Shown: positions 1 to 8,000, numbered from the stretch's first letter. The stretch: 64,000 nucleotides of DNA from Streptomyces sp. LUP30 (GCF_001746365.1 NZ_MJAJ01000028.1:40701-104700), one strand, 5' to 3'. The notes: generated from the sequence alone by a model not told the origin. Numbers and translations: made by a program.

Positions 1-239
1 CGAAGGACTGGAACACACCGGCCTGACCCCGCCCGCAAACCAGACCCCACCGGCCCGCCCGCGACCGGCCGCCGACGACGGCACGACCGGCACCGACACC
101 CTCGTGGAACACGGGCCGGTCATGCCGTTCACCGGAGAGGAGCGGGACGGAGTCGTGATACCGGCCGTCCAGGAGCCCCTGGCGTTCTTGTCGCGACGCG
201 ACTTGGGAGCAGGCCCGCAGGTGGGCGCTTGCCCTGGCC
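1..239. other. Left edge, no gene supported
   Basis: No reading frame with convincing codon bias or family resemblance is visible before the first CRISPR repeat. The open frame beginning at 104 on the plus strand only gains recognisable content after base 391, where it runs into a transposase remnant. This could be eroded spacer/leader material or the edge of a neighbouring gene. Confidence 0.4.
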
Positions 240-389
240 GGAACACCCCCGCGTCGGCGGGGAGGATTCGGGCGGGTCGATGCGCCGGTAGACCTCCCAC
301 GGAACACCCCCGCATCGGCAGGAAGGACGAGATCGACAAACGCAGCGCTGACTCCCCCTACGAGACACCCCCGCGTCGGCGGGGAGGAC
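240..389 (-). CRISPR. Degenerate three-repeat CRISPR remnant (type I-E-like)
   Basis: Three 28-base repeats start at 240, 301 and 362, exactly 61 bases apart, the spacing usual for type I-E arrays (28-29 base repeat plus 32-33 base spacer). Each contains an inverted CCCCG/CGGGG stem. On the minus strand the first repeat begins ATCCTCCCCGCC and ends GGGGGTGTTCC, which resembles actinobacterial I-E repeats and sets the likely transcription direction to the left. The middle copy has substitutions in the stem region (GCATCGGCAGG instead of GCGTCGGCGG), so the array is decaying. No leader is recognisable. The repeat differs from that of the two arrays at 2 kb and 13 kb. Confidence 0.75.
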
Positions 390-390
390 T

Positions 391-639
391 CTTCCCGACC
401 TACGCCTCCTGGGCGAACCTCATCGAAGCCCACTTCGGACCGCTGAGGCAGTTCACCATCGCCAACTCCACCCCCCCAACCACACCGTGCAGACCCGGGC
501 CCTGCACGCCTACCTCCGCTGGCGCAACGCCAACGCCCGCCACCGGGACGTCCTCGCCGCGGAACGGAAAGAGCGCGCCCGCATTCGCAGTGAGAAGGGC
601 ATCCGCTGGGGCGGACACCCTCTCAAGACTGCAGCCTGA
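391..639 (+). pseudogene. IS630-family transposase C-terminal fragment, frameshifted
   Basis: Just after the third CRISPR repeat the frame reads PTYASWANLIEAHFGPLRQF, the typical end of the IS630-type DDE catalytic domain (a Y-x-S-W-x-N-x-I-E block with the last catalytic acidic residue). After a run of seven C around 471-477 the homologous text continues in another frame (RALHAYLRWRNANARHRDVL, then RSEKGIRWGGHPLKTAA) and stops at 637-639. The gene therefore lacks its whole N-terminal part and carries a frameshift in the poly-C tract. No terminal inverted repeat was found. It is a dead fragment abutting the CRISPR remnant. Confidence 0.75.
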
Positions 640-871
640 CCAACCCGGCGAACCAATGCGGTCAGAGCACTAGAGGGCTGCGTTGCCGGATCGTGACCGG
701 TGGTCGGGGCTCGTGGCCGTCAGCTTGGTCGGGGTCGGCGGGTGGGCTGGCGCCATGGAACACACGCACGCCTGCACGCCCAGGACTACCGGCCGCCCCG
801 TCTCGGCGGGCTCGGTGTGCCGCCGTGGCCGCTGCGCTCGGCAGGCGTCGGGGGCAGGGCGGTGAGCCGCT

Positions 872-1545
872 TCGGGGCGGGGATCCGCCGGGGTGTCATG
901 GCGGTCGATCAGTTCACTCAGATCGCCAACGCGCTGTTTCGTGACTGCGGGCTGTCGTTCAAGGCGAAGGGCATCTTCGGGTACGTCTCGACGCACAGGA
1001 ATGGCTGGCAGGTGACGGTCACCGACCTCGTCCGCCTGGGTCCGGACGGACGCGAAGCGGTACGCACCGGCCTGCGGGAGCTCGAGGCGCACGGCTACCT
1101 GATCCGTGAACGCCTGCGCCGTCCGGACGGCACCCTCGGCGAGATCGTCTACTGCATCACCGACCGACCGGCCACCTTGGACATCGCGCTGATCGAAGCC
1201 GACGTGATGGTCACGGCCCCCGAGGCCGAGCATGCCGGCCGCCATCACGCCCCGGCGGGGATCCGCCGGGGCGTGATGGCGGTCGATCAGTTCACCCAGA
1301 TCGCCAACCAGCTCTTCCGTGACCCCCGGTTGTCCTTCAAGGCCAAGGGCCTGTTCGGACTGCTCTGCACGCACCGGGACGGCTGGCGGATGAGCGTCTG
1401 CGACATCGCCCGCCGTGGCCGCGACGGTGACTCAGCCGTCAAGAGCGGGCTGACGGAGCTGGAAAGCCGCGGCTTCCTGGTGCGGGAACGCCAGCGAGGC
1501 CCAGACGGCACCCTCGGTGCGGCGGCGTATTTCCTCACCGACCTG
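872..1545 (+). repeat. In-frame tandem duplication of a winged-helix module
   Basis: Two diverged copies follow each other 378 bases apart. The shared sequence begins upstream of the coding start (GGCGGGGATCCGCCGGGG before each copy) and runs through MAVDQFTQIAN, LSFKAKG and PDGTLG to the end of the module. Because the upstream untranslated part is duplicated as well, this was a DNA-level tandem duplication that happened to leave one open frame through both copies. Confidence 0.7.
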
Positions 1546-1677
1546 CCCGCTCTGCAAAGCAGCAGGTCACACCCAGAGTCGGGTTTTCCACCAGTGTGCG
1601 ACTTCTCATTTCGGCGTCACCAGTGGTTCTCGTCTGGATGTCATGCATCTCTGCTGTTCAGAGTGCCAACTTGGTGA
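898..1677 (+). CDS. Duplicated winged-helix DNA-binding protein
   Basis: This 259-residue frame holds two copies of a helix-turn-helix module common in actinomycete plasmid and integrative-element proteins (MAVDQFTQIANALFRD, then a LSFKAKG helix, a DGREAVRTGLRELEAHGYL recognition-helix stretch, and RRPDGTLGE in the wing). Copy 1 covers about residues 1-100 and copy 2 about 127-220. The start at 898 is chosen because both copies begin with the same MAVDQ, and the longer upstream frame is rich in Arg/Gly and looks non-coding. The natural C-terminus of copy 2 is lost: after about residue 220 the translation runs into IS-like repeat DNA (SGFPPVCDFSF onward). Family members normally have a single module, so the protein is either a decayed duplication or a two-headed regulator. 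DNA binding is inferred from the fold only. Confidence 0.55.
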   Translation: MAVDQFTQIANALFRDCGLSFKAKGIFGYVSTHRNGWQVTVTDLVRLGPDGREAVRTGLRELEAHGYLIRERLRRPDGTLGEIVYCITDRPATLDIALIEADVMVTAPEAEHAGRHHAPAGIRRGVMAVDQFTQIANQLFRDPRLSFKAKGLFGLLCTHRDGWRMSVCDIARRGRDGDSAVKSGLTELESRGFLVRERQRGPDGTLGAAAYFLTDLPALQSSRSHPESGFPPVCDFSFRRHQWFSSGCHASLLFRVPTW

Positions 1678-1745
1678 CATCGAGTGAGAAGTCTTGGTGA
1701 CCTCGTGTGAGAATCCCCAGCGCACTGAAATGAGAAGGCCATAGG
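1593..1745. mobile_element. IS-end-like repeats (possibly IS21-type remnant)
   Basis: A 23-base motif recurs in both orientations: TGGTGACATCGAGTGAGAAGTC near 1672, TGGTGACCTCGTGTGAGAA near 1695, a weaker copy near 1722 (CACTGAAATGAGAAGGCC), and the reverse complement GACTTCTCATTTCGGCGTCACCA near 1600. Multiple terminal repeats of about this size at both ends are characteristic of IS21-like elements, and the cluster interrupts the end of the preceding winged-helix gene. No transposase is left between them. Assignment to IS21 is a guess from the layout. From 1746 to the first CRISPR repeat nothing else was recognised. Confidence 0.4.
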
Positions 1746-1962
1746 AGTGGCTATCTGACCTGCACCTTTATGTCTGAAGCCTGATCCCCAAGGACCGCCG
1801 CTGGAGCGAAGGAACCTGAGCGCTGTGACCGGGCATTACAGGTTGCTGTGTCCGTCCGCTGGCAGATCAGCTATCACCGTCCCGCTGAGGGCCGGGACGA
1901 GCTTACGGGCCGGGGCCGAGTGGGAGTACGCAAGCACGGTGCTCCGACGGATCGTCCGTAGT

Positions 1963-2292
1963 GACAGACCCCCACCTGCGTGGGGAAGACGCGACCTTGG
2001 CGATGTCCCATCGCGTGGCAACGACTTCCACGTGCATGGGTAAGGCTGGGCGCCCGAAGTCGAGGTTGTCACCGTGGGGGAGCGACCCCCACGTGCGTGG
2101 GGAAGACTCCTGCGCTGGGGCTAGCGGATAACCGGATGATGGAACGACCCCCAGACGTGTGGGGAAGCCCAGACCTTCGCCGACGTCGAGGGCGGCATCA
2201 CAGACAGACCCCCACACGCGTAGGGAAGCCTCGCTGGTGCAGTGTCCGGAGTACCACCACTGCGAACGACCCCCACGTGGGTGGGGAAGACC
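1963..2292 (-). CRISPR. CRISPR array 1, six diverged repeats
   Basis: Repeats with core GACCCCCACGYGYGTGGGGAAGAC (plus strand) start near 1967, 2023, 2084, 2146, 2207 and 2268. The spacing is 61-62 bases except between the first two (56). The CCCCAC/GTGGGG stem is mostly kept while the loop and flanks vary. On the minus strand a unit reads GTCTTCCCCACG...GTGGGGGTCGTTC, which fits a type I-E repeat, so the crRNA strand is probably minus. The repeats most distant from the right-hand leader are the most altered (GACTTCCACGTGCATGGGTA at 2023), as expected for ageing arrays. No cas gene is present nearby. Confidence 0.85.
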
Positions 2293-2345
2293 CTTAACGA
2301 CCTGTGTGTTTGATGATTGGCAGGCCGTAATTCACTCACTTTACC
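2293..2345 (-). promoter_or_regulatory. Leader-like flank of CRISPR array 1
   Basis: The sequence right of the last repeat matches the flank of array 2: on the minus strand both contain GTAAAGT(G/A)AG, then TCAAAC(A/C)CACAGGTC, then AAGGGTCTTCCCC at the junction. The conserved, AT-richer block sits next to the best-preserved repeat. This is the position of a type I-E leader (promoter plus integration site), which would put transcription leftward. From 2346 to the start of the next gene at 2651 no other gene was seen. Confidence 0.6.
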
Positions 2346-2650
2346 TGAGCCGGCTGTGCTGGCGAGGTCGGCTTCCTGGCCGCGGTTGCTTCTAGCGGAG
2401 CGGCCTGAACTGCCTGACCGCCCGGTGACACCACTCCCCAGGTCATCCGTTCGACAGGGGGGCACAGTCATGCCGGGCTCGGAGGCCAGCGGCCCTCTTG
2501 CAGGACCGCGAAGGAGATAACGGGGAGTGCCTGAGCCGGCCATGACTTTGGCGGTCCGTGCGCGTGTTGCCTGGTGCGAGGGTTGCGCCGGGTGTATTCA
2601 GGCACCAAGCCTTGGGGTGTTTCTGCGGGGCGGGGATCGGGGGTGAACTG

Positions 2651-3613
2651 GTGGCAGGCGGAGCGTTCGAGGAGCTGTCCCAGACGGGCGAGCTGGGGCC
2701 GCAGACGTTTGAGTTGCTGCGGCGTTTGGTGCATCAGGTGCGCCACGCTTCGGGGTTTCCCCCGCCGGAGGGCTACGCGCAGTGGAGTGATGACGCGGCC
2801 TACGAGGTGATCACCGCCATGCTGACCCGTGAGGGTGCGGGGCAGCAGTTCGTGACCAGGTGTTTTGCGCTGTCCGTGGACGATGCGTCGCTGGAGCGGC
2901 TGTTCCTCGCGTCGATCAAGAACTTCCTCATCGATGAGGCGAAGAAGACCCCGCGGGGCAAGCTGCGACGCCGTATCGCCCGCCTGATGGGCGAGGATGC
3001 CGCCTTTCGCCGGGCGGCGGGTTCGCCGCCGCGGTGGGCGCTGAGCGATCATCCTCCGGACACGGTATGGCAGGGTGATCTCGACGATCTCATTGCCGAG
3101 GCCTGGCGCGTACGCGGCATCGGTATCACCCGCTGGAATCATTCCGGCCCCACGCCGCGGCAGACGGTTCACGCCCTCAAGACCGTCCTTGTCCATGTCC
3201 TCAGGTACGCCCGTGGGGCGGTGCGGGAGGAGGACCTGGCCAAGGTGCTCGAGTCCCGGTTCGAGCTGGTGGCTGCGGCAAGTTTCACGCTGTTGTACGC
3301 CGACGAAGGGACCTTGGCCGACTTGGCCGAGGCCGCCACGGCCACGTCGGCGGATCCCACGGGAGCCGGCGGCGACGCCGAGGGCATCTGGCAGCGGCTG
3401 ACTGCGAACGAACGCCTGAGCCTGCCCTACCTGGACGAAGACGCCCATCACGCCGCGCAGTTGCTGGAGATCGGACAGCAGCAGGCAGCCGCCGTGCTGG
3501 CCGGCCTGAAGGAGAAACTCCGGCTGGCTCTGTCCCAGGACGGCGATCCCGCGGCAATCATGCAGGCCCTGCTCAGCCGCTGCACGGATCCGTCCTCCGA
3601 GACGGCCCTGTGA
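2651..3613 (+). CDS. Sigma-factor-like protein
   Basis: A 320-residue soluble protein. Residues about 70-110 (LERLFLASIKNFLIDEAKK followed by a basic RGKLRRRIARL stretch) resemble a sigma-70 region 2 core helix. The C-terminal part (TANERLSLPYLDEDAHHAA ... LLEIGQQQAAAVLAGLKEKL) resembles a region 4 helix-turn-helix. This suggests a highly diverged sigma-like or DNA-binding protein, but no family match is certain. The GTG at 2651 is preferred because a GGGGGT ribosome-binding stretch lies just upstream and the longer frame looks non-coding. It heads a rightward gene row with the next two genes (gaps under 70 bases) and lies directly beside CRISPR array 1. Its role in the ubiquitin-like/metallopeptidase neighbourhood is unknown; a dedicated regulator is possible. 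Confidence 0.55.
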   Translation: MAGGAFEELSQTGELGPQTFELLRRLVHQVRHASGFPPPEGYAQWSDDAAYEVITAMLTREGAGQQFVTRCFALSVDDASLERLFLASIKNFLIDEAKKTPRGKLRRRIARLMGEDAAFRRAAGSPPRWALSDHPPDTVWQGDLDDLIAEAWRVRGIGITRWNHSGPTPRQTVHALKTVLVHVLRYARGAVREEDLAKVLESRFELVAAASFTLLYADEGTLADLAEAATATSADPTGAGGDAEGIWQRLTANERLSLPYLDEDAHHAAQLLEIGQQQAAAVLAGLKEKLRLALSQDGDPAAIMQALLSRCTDPSSETAL

Positions 3614-3680
3614 TGTCGTCCGTATCCAGTGGGAAGAGAATGCGCTGATGGACCGCAGCCGAGGAGAGGGGGACAGCGAG

Positions 3681-4592
3681 ATGGAACCTGCCCACAGCAG
3701 TGCCTATCAACGGCTGGTGGCCGCCGCGGCAGGACTGAAGGTGCCCGATGCCGTCCGGAAGGTCGCCACCGCATCACCCAAAGATCCTGAACCCGGCCAG
3801 ATCTGGCGGGCGGTGTGGGAGCACACCATCCAACTGCTGGTGATCACGGCGGTCGGCGACGACACGGTGCAGACCGTGCCGCTCTCCCTGGAACAATACG
3901 CCGACGCGGACACCCTGCTACTGCCCGCCGGCGCTTCCACGCTGGAGCAGCCGCTGGCCCTGTGGTGGGGTTTGAAAGGACCGTTGCCCTGGCACGTGCT
4001 GGAACGCCAGATCAGCGAGCTGACCATGCCGCTGCCTGCCTCCAACGGCCCGAATCTGCCGCAAGAATTGCCGTCCGGGGCGCAGTGGGGGAGTCCCGCG
4101 CCCTCGCCTGCCGCGGCGGCACTGGAATACCGGGGCCTGCTGGCGGACCAGATGGCGGCCCTGAGCACTGCACGCTGGGCACCGCAAGGATCCGGCGGCC
4201 TGCCCCAGCTGTTGAGGAAACACGCGGTCACCGTGCAGCAGCTGGCCGGTCACCTGCAGCTGCCGCCTCCCCAGGCCCTGGACGTATGGCGCGGACAGCA
4301 CCCCCTCACGGCCGAGCAGGCGCAGCAGCTTGCTGCTGTGCTTGGCCTGTCCGCAGACGACGTTCTGGCGGCCAACCCCGCGCTGCCGCCTCCCGTGGTT
4401 CACGAACTGAGCCGCCCGCCGCGCCGCACGCAGGTGCGGGCTCTTGCCGCCCAACTCTCCGAGGACGAGCAGCAGGCCCGACTGCGCGCCGCCTACGGCA
4501 TCTTCACGCTCGCGGCCCGCCAGGACGACCGCACACACCCGGACTGGGTGGCCCGCACGGACCACTACTTCGAACTGCACCTGGGGCAGTAG
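3681..4592 (+). CDS. XRE-like helix-turn-helix protein
   Basis: About 303 residues. The middle part (LRKHAVTVQQLAGHLQLPPP ... HPLTAEQAQQLAAVLGLSAD) has the five-helix pattern of an XRE/Cro-type domain with residues DDVLAANP at its end. The N-terminal 100 residues (including GQIWRAVWEHTIQLLVITA) are of unknown fold. The ATG at 3681 has a strong GAGGAGAGGGGG site just upstream; an in-frame ATG at 3648 is the alternative. The gene ends 8 bases before the metallopeptidase start, so the two are very likely co-transcribed. Pairing of an XRE protein with an ImmA/IrrE peptidase is a known arrangement in which the peptidase cleaves the repressor. Whether this XRE protein is the peptidase substrate is inference. 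Confidence 0.65.
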   Translation: MEPAHSSAYQRLVAAAAGLKVPDAVRKVATASPKDPEPGQIWRAVWEHTIQLLVITAVGDDTVQTVPLSLEQYADADTLLLPAGASTLEQPLALWWGLKGPLPWHVLERQISELTMPLPASNGPNLPQELPSGAQWGSPAPSPAAAALEYRGLLADQMAALSTARWAPQGSGGLPQLLRKHAVTVQQLAGHLQLPPPQALDVWRGQHPLTAEQAQQLAAVLGLSADDVLAANPALPPPVVHELSRPPRRTQVRALAAQLSEDEQQARLRAAYGIFTLAARQDDRTHPDWVARTDHYFELHLGQ

Positions 4593-4600
4593 GAGCCGGG

Positions 4601-5626
4601 ATGGTCAACTACGTACTCGCTGCCACTGCGCGCACCCAGGCGATAGCGATAACCCAGGAACTGGAAACCCGCAGACCGGGCGCAGCCCAGCGCCTGGGAC
4701 AGGGTGCTCTGGCCGAGCTACAGACGTGGCTGCAGCTGACGGTCCGGCAGGTCGCCGAGGACCAGACCGGCGCTCGGTGCAGCGTCTCCGGCGCCTACGA
4801 TGCCGGCCCGCCTCCCCGTATCTCCGTCGCCTCCTCCACCAGTCCAGCCCGGCGGGACTTCACCGCTCTGCACGAGCTGGGCCATCACCTGCAGAAAAAC
4901 AGCTTCGACCTGATGGCAGCCTTCGAACGCGAGCCCGATGGCGGAGTGCTGCTGGAGGAGGCGGCCTGTGACGCGTTCGCTGCCGAGATCCTGCTGCCCG
5001 CACCGCTCGTGGACCGTCACCTGGCCTCCACCGGGCCCACCGCCCCCGCCCTCGCCCAGCTGTGGCAGGACAGCCGAGCCTCCCGCATGGCGGTGTGCGT
5101 CCGGGCCGTTCAGCACCTGCCCGCCCCCGGACATGTCCTCCTCCTCGACGCCGGCGGACACCTCGCCTTCGCCGCCTCCCACGGCCTCCCGCCGCTGCGG
5201 CGCGGCAGCTTCCAGGGCGACATCCCCGTCATCGACCGGGCCCGCTCCGGCTCCGGACGCGCCCAGGGAACCACCCAGGTCCGCTACCGCGACGGCATCC
5301 TGGGACGCGAACTGCACGCGCAGACCGCACCGATGGACGGCTACCTCGTCGCCGTCCTCGTCGCCGACTCCGCCCCCTGGCGCACCTTCACCGCGCCCAC
5401 CAAGGACACCGGCCCCCAGACCCGCGAATACCTCTGCGCTCACTGCGACGAGGAATACCGCTCCTTCGAACCCGCCTGCTCCGCCTGCCGCACCCCGCCA
5501 TGCCCCGAGTGCGGCCACTGCGCCTGCACACCCCGCGTGAACGAACGTCTGTGCCCCGCCTGCTTCATCAAGCACCCGCCCGCCATGTTCCCCGACGGCA
5601 GCGACCGCTGCCTCGACTGCTCCTGA
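4601..5626 (+). CDS. ImmA/IrrE-type metallopeptidase with Cys-rich tail
   Basis: A 341-residue protein. Residues about 88-135 carry the zinc-protease motif HELGHH and a downstream glutamate helix (LLEEAACDAFAAEILLP), the signature of the ImmA/IrrE (M78) family, which cleaves repressors or other regulators. The last 65 residues hold at least five CxxC pairs (CAHC, CSAC, CPEC, CPAC, CLDC) plus GHCAC, enough to bind two or more zinc ions in a zinc-ribbon or RING-like treble clef. A GTAGGAG site precedes ATG 4601. The gene sits between an XRE-type gene and a ubiquitin-like conjugation set. In that setting the peptidase could act as a repressor protease or on the ubiquitin-like protein, and the tail could be an E3-like or substrate-binding module. 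The protease assignment is firm; the rest is inference. Confidence 0.8.
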   Translation: MVNYVLAATARTQAIAITQELETRRPGAAQRLGQGALAELQTWLQLTVRQVAEDQTGARCSVSGAYDAGPPPRISVASSTSPARRDFTALHELGHHLQKNSFDLMAAFEREPDGGVLLEEAACDAFAAEILLPAPLVDRHLASTGPTAPALAQLWQDSRASRMAVCVRAVQHLPAPGHVLLLDAGGHLAFAASHGLPPLRRGSFQGDIPVIDRARSGSGRAQGTTQVRYRDGILGRELHAQTAPMDGYLVAVLVADSAPWRTFTAPTKDTGPQTREYLCAHCDEEYRSFEPACSACRTPPCPECGHCACTPRVNERLCPACFIKHPPAMFPDGSDRCLDCS

Positions 5627-5769
5627 CACCCCGCCAGCCCCATCAGGCACCCGCCTCTCGCTACCCGCGAGTTATGTCGTCCGTCCCAGGCGAAGCACCC
5701 CACACCCGGGGTGACGGGCCCCGGAGCCGGCCGCCGGATGCCTCGCACGCAAGGCCGGCAGGGAAAGAC

Positions 5770-6054
5770 ATGGCTATCCAGATCACCGCAGTACGCCTGT
5801 CCGCCGGCGGAAGCAGGCACGAGCACATCGTCCGCCTCTGGTGGACCAACCCGGCGACTGACAAGACCGGCGAGAACACCCGGGCACAGATCGTCACCTG
5901 GATCGAAGACGAAGGCGGCCAGGCCCACACCAGCGACGCGGACGGCCACCGGGCGACCGTCGCCGTGATCACTCCGGACCATGGCGAGAAATACCTGCGG
6001 ACCCACGCCGACCGCGTGTGGACCGACAACCTCCTGGCCCTTCCCCGACGCTGA
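5770..6054 (+). CDS. DUF3892 family protein
   Basis: A 94-residue protein with the layout of DUF3892: a short beta strand (IQITAVRLSAGG), HIVRLWW, then a charged middle and a C-terminal strand with YLRTHAD, followed by a conserved aromatic/basic end. No catalytic residues are evident and no biochemical role is established. It starts 143 bases after the metallopeptidase with GGGAAAG upstream of ATG 5770, and lies between that gene and the multiubiquitin gene. It may be a small accessory protein of the conjugation set. Confidence 0.7.
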   Translation: MAIQITAVRLSAGGSRHEHIVRLWWTNPATDKTGENTRAQIVTWIEDEGGQAHTSDADGHRATVAVITPDHGEKYLRTHADRVWTDNLLALPRR

Positions 6055-6209
6055 CCCCCGCAGCCCCAGGGCCGGCCCGCCGACCGTGCCACGCCGCACG
6101 TGCACACGGCCGACGACGCCCCGCCCGCGGCCGTGCCCGCCGCGGGCGACAGACCCAGGCCCCGCAGCGCGGGGCCGAACACCGGACATGCCATCGCAGG
6201 AGGAACCTG

Positions 6210-6470
6210 ATGCCGCAGGACGACCACGGACACCACACCGTCACGATCATCATCAACACCCGCCCCTACGACTGGGAGGCGAAGGAGATCACCTTCGAGC
6301 AGGCCGTCGAACTGGCCTACCCCGGCCAGCCACCGACCGAGCAGGACACGTACACGGTCCGCTACAGCCGCGGCCACGACGGCCACGGATCGGGCAGTCT
6401 GACGGCCGGCCACAGCGTGAAGGTCAAGAACGGAATGGTCTTCGATGTCTACCGCACTTCTCGCTCGTGA
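6210..6470 (+). CDS. Multiubiquitin-family protein, single ubiquitin-like domain
   Basis: An 86-residue protein with one beta-grasp unit of the multiubiquitin (Multi_ubiq) type: VTIIINTRPYDWEAKEITFE, then the helix QAVELAYPG, YTVRYSRG, and a terminal strand VKNGMVFDVYRTSRS. Family members usually have several tandem units; this one has a single unit and no C-terminal Gly-Gly, ending in Thr-Ser-Arg-Ser. AGGAGG lies just upstream of ATG 6210. Its last 26 bases overlap the start of the E1-like gene, which indicates translational coupling. It would be the modifier or a carrier in the conjugation set. Because Gly-Gly is absent, it may be processed, used non-covalently, or coupled through another residue. 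Confidence 0.8.
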   Translation: MPQDDHGHHTVTIIINTRPYDWEAKEITFEQAVELAYPGQPPTEQDTYTVRYSRGHDGHGSGSLTAGHSVKVKNGMVFDVYRTSRS

Positions 6471-7602
6471 CCCGGACCTGTCGCGCCTGCTCGACGACGG
6501 ATACGACGTCGCCCTGCAGGCGGGGCACCTGATCGTCCGCCACATCCCCTACGTCACCCAGGCCCGCAGCATCGGCTACGGCTTCCTCGCCTACCCGGTG
6601 ACCGTCAGCGGAGACCGTCTCGTCTCCGGTACCGACCACCGCATCTGGTTCGGGGGATCGGCCCCGTGCGACGAGCACGGCCGACCGCTCCCGCTGGCCA
6701 ATCCCGAAGCCCGCGCCATCACCGACGGCCTACAGGCGCAGTTCATGCTCTCCAGCAAGCCGGGCCCGGCCGGATACCCCGACGAGTACACGAAAGTCAC
6801 CGCCTACGCGCGCATCATCGCCGACCAGGCCCAGGCGATCGACCAAGCCGTCACGCCCACCCCCGGCGCGGCCTGGCAAGAGGTTGACGACGACAGCCCG
6901 TTCGCCTACCGGGACACCGCGACGTCCCGCGCGGGCCTTGCCGTCGTCAACCGCCGCTACCGCGGCCACCACATCGTGATCGTCGGCCTGGGAGGATCGG
7001 GAAGCTACATCCTGGACCAGGTCGCCAAGACCGAGGTCGACACCATTCGGCTCATCGACGGCGACACCTTCGACAACCACAACGCCTTCCGGGCACCAGG
7101 CGCGCCCACCCTCGAGACCCTGCGCAGCCGCCCCAACAAGGCCACCTACTTCGCCTCCCGCTACTCGCACATGCACCGCCGCATCACCCCCTGCGAGCAG
7201 TACCTGGACGAGGACAACCTCACCCTCCTCGAAGCGGCGACCTTCGTCTTCCTCGCCTCCGACGATGCAGCGGGCAAACCCGCCGTCATGGACTGGTTGG
7301 AAGCCCACGACGTGCCGTTCATCGACGTCGGCATGGGCATCGAGGAGATCGACGGTCGGCTCAGCGGGCTGCTGCGCGTGACGACCAGCCTGCCCGGGCG
7401 GCGTGCACCAGTCCGCGGACGCATCCCCACCCCGGCACCCGAACGCGACGCCTACGCGCGCAACATCCAGACCGCAGACCTCAACGCCCTCAACGCGATC
7501 CTCGCCGTCAACCGCTGGAAACTCTACGCAGACGCCGCCGCCGAAGGCTTCGCCACCTACTCGCTGATCACCAACGAGATCGCCAACGAGGACCTACCGT
7601 GA
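6445..7602 (+). CDS. DUF6791-ThiF (E1-like) fusion protein
   Basis: A 385-residue protein. The first about 150 residues match the DUF6791 layout found in front of ThiF domains (LIVRHIPYVTQ, then FGGSAPCDEHG, then SSKPGPAGYPDEYTKV). The remainder is an E1/ThiF adenylating domain: the nucleotide-binding turn IVGLGGSGSYILDQ, the acidic motif LIDGDTFDNHN, then DDAAGKP and a central beta sheet. Such enzymes adenylate the C-terminus of ubiquitin-like proteins. The N-terminal half may be an E2-type domain, with Cys in APCDEHG as a candidate nucleophile (inference). The gene overlaps the multiubiquitin gene upstream and the DUF6527 gene downstream (GTGA), so the three form one translational unit. Confidence 0.8.
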   Translation: MSTALLARDPDLSRLLDDGYDVALQAGHLIVRHIPYVTQARSIGYGFLAYPVTVSGDRLVSGTDHRIWFGGSAPCDEHGRPLPLANPEARAITDGLQAQFMLSSKPGPAGYPDEYTKVTAYARIIADQAQAIDQAVTPTPGAAWQEVDDDSPFAYRDTATSRAGLAVVNRRYRGHHIVIVGLGGSGSYILDQVAKTEVDTIRLIDGDTFDNHNAFRAPGAPTLETLRSRPNKATYFASRYSHMHRRITPCEQYLDEDNLTLLEAATFVFLASDDAAGKPAVMDWLEAHDVPFIDVGMGIEEIDGRLSGLLRVTTSLPGRRAPVRGRIPTPAPERDAYARNIQTADLNALNAILAVNRWKLYADAAAEGFATYSLITNEIANEDLP

Positions 7603-8000
7603 GCGCAGCCAGCCGCCTTCGCCCGGCCTTCGTCGAAACCTTCCCGGCCACCCTGGACCAGGGAGTGCTGTACATCTCCATCACCTACCGCACCTGCGGG
7701 CACCTGTGCTGCTGCGGCTGCGGAGAAGAAGTCATCACACCGCTGTCACCAGCACAGTGGTCTGTCACCTACAACGGCGAGACCGTGTCCCTGGCACCCT
7801 CGATCGGCAACTGGGCACTTGCCTGCCAGTCCCACTACTGGATCCGCAACGGCGATATCCACTGGAGCCGACGCTACTCGGCCCAAGAAATCGCCGCCAA
7901 CTGCGAACGCGACCGCGGACGACTCGACGAGGCTAGTGCCGATGCCGACCGCACGTCCCTGGCCAGGCTGCGTCGGCGCCTGAACCGATGGCGCCGATAA
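7599..8000 (+). CDS. DUF6527 family zinc-type protein
   Basis: A 133-residue protein matching DUF6527, the family found beside multiubiquitin and ThiF genes. It has the cysteine cluster CGHLCCCGCGEEVITPLSP, then VSLAPSIGNWALACQSHYWI, which supplies further Cys and His. The Cys/His pattern (CGHxC, CGC, C..SH) is compatible with a single structural zinc. The GTG start overlaps the E1-like stop. Its conserved genomic place suggests a dedicated partner of the conjugation enzyme, perhaps a ligase-like or target-recognition factor; no activity is established. The basic C-terminus (RLRRRLNRWRR) may bind nucleic acid. Confidence 0.75.
   Translation: MSAASRLRPAFVETFPATLDQGVLYISITYRTCGHLCCCGCGEEVITPLSPAQWSVTYNGETVSLAPSIGNWALACQSHYWIRNGDIHWSRRYSAQEIAANCERDRGRLDEASADADRTSLARLRRRLNRWRR

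Noticed and set aside
5694..5730. Hairpin-forming CACCCCACACCCGGGGTGACGG resembling a CRISPR repeat
   Set aside because: Lacks the repeat core and spacing and has no partner 61 bases away.
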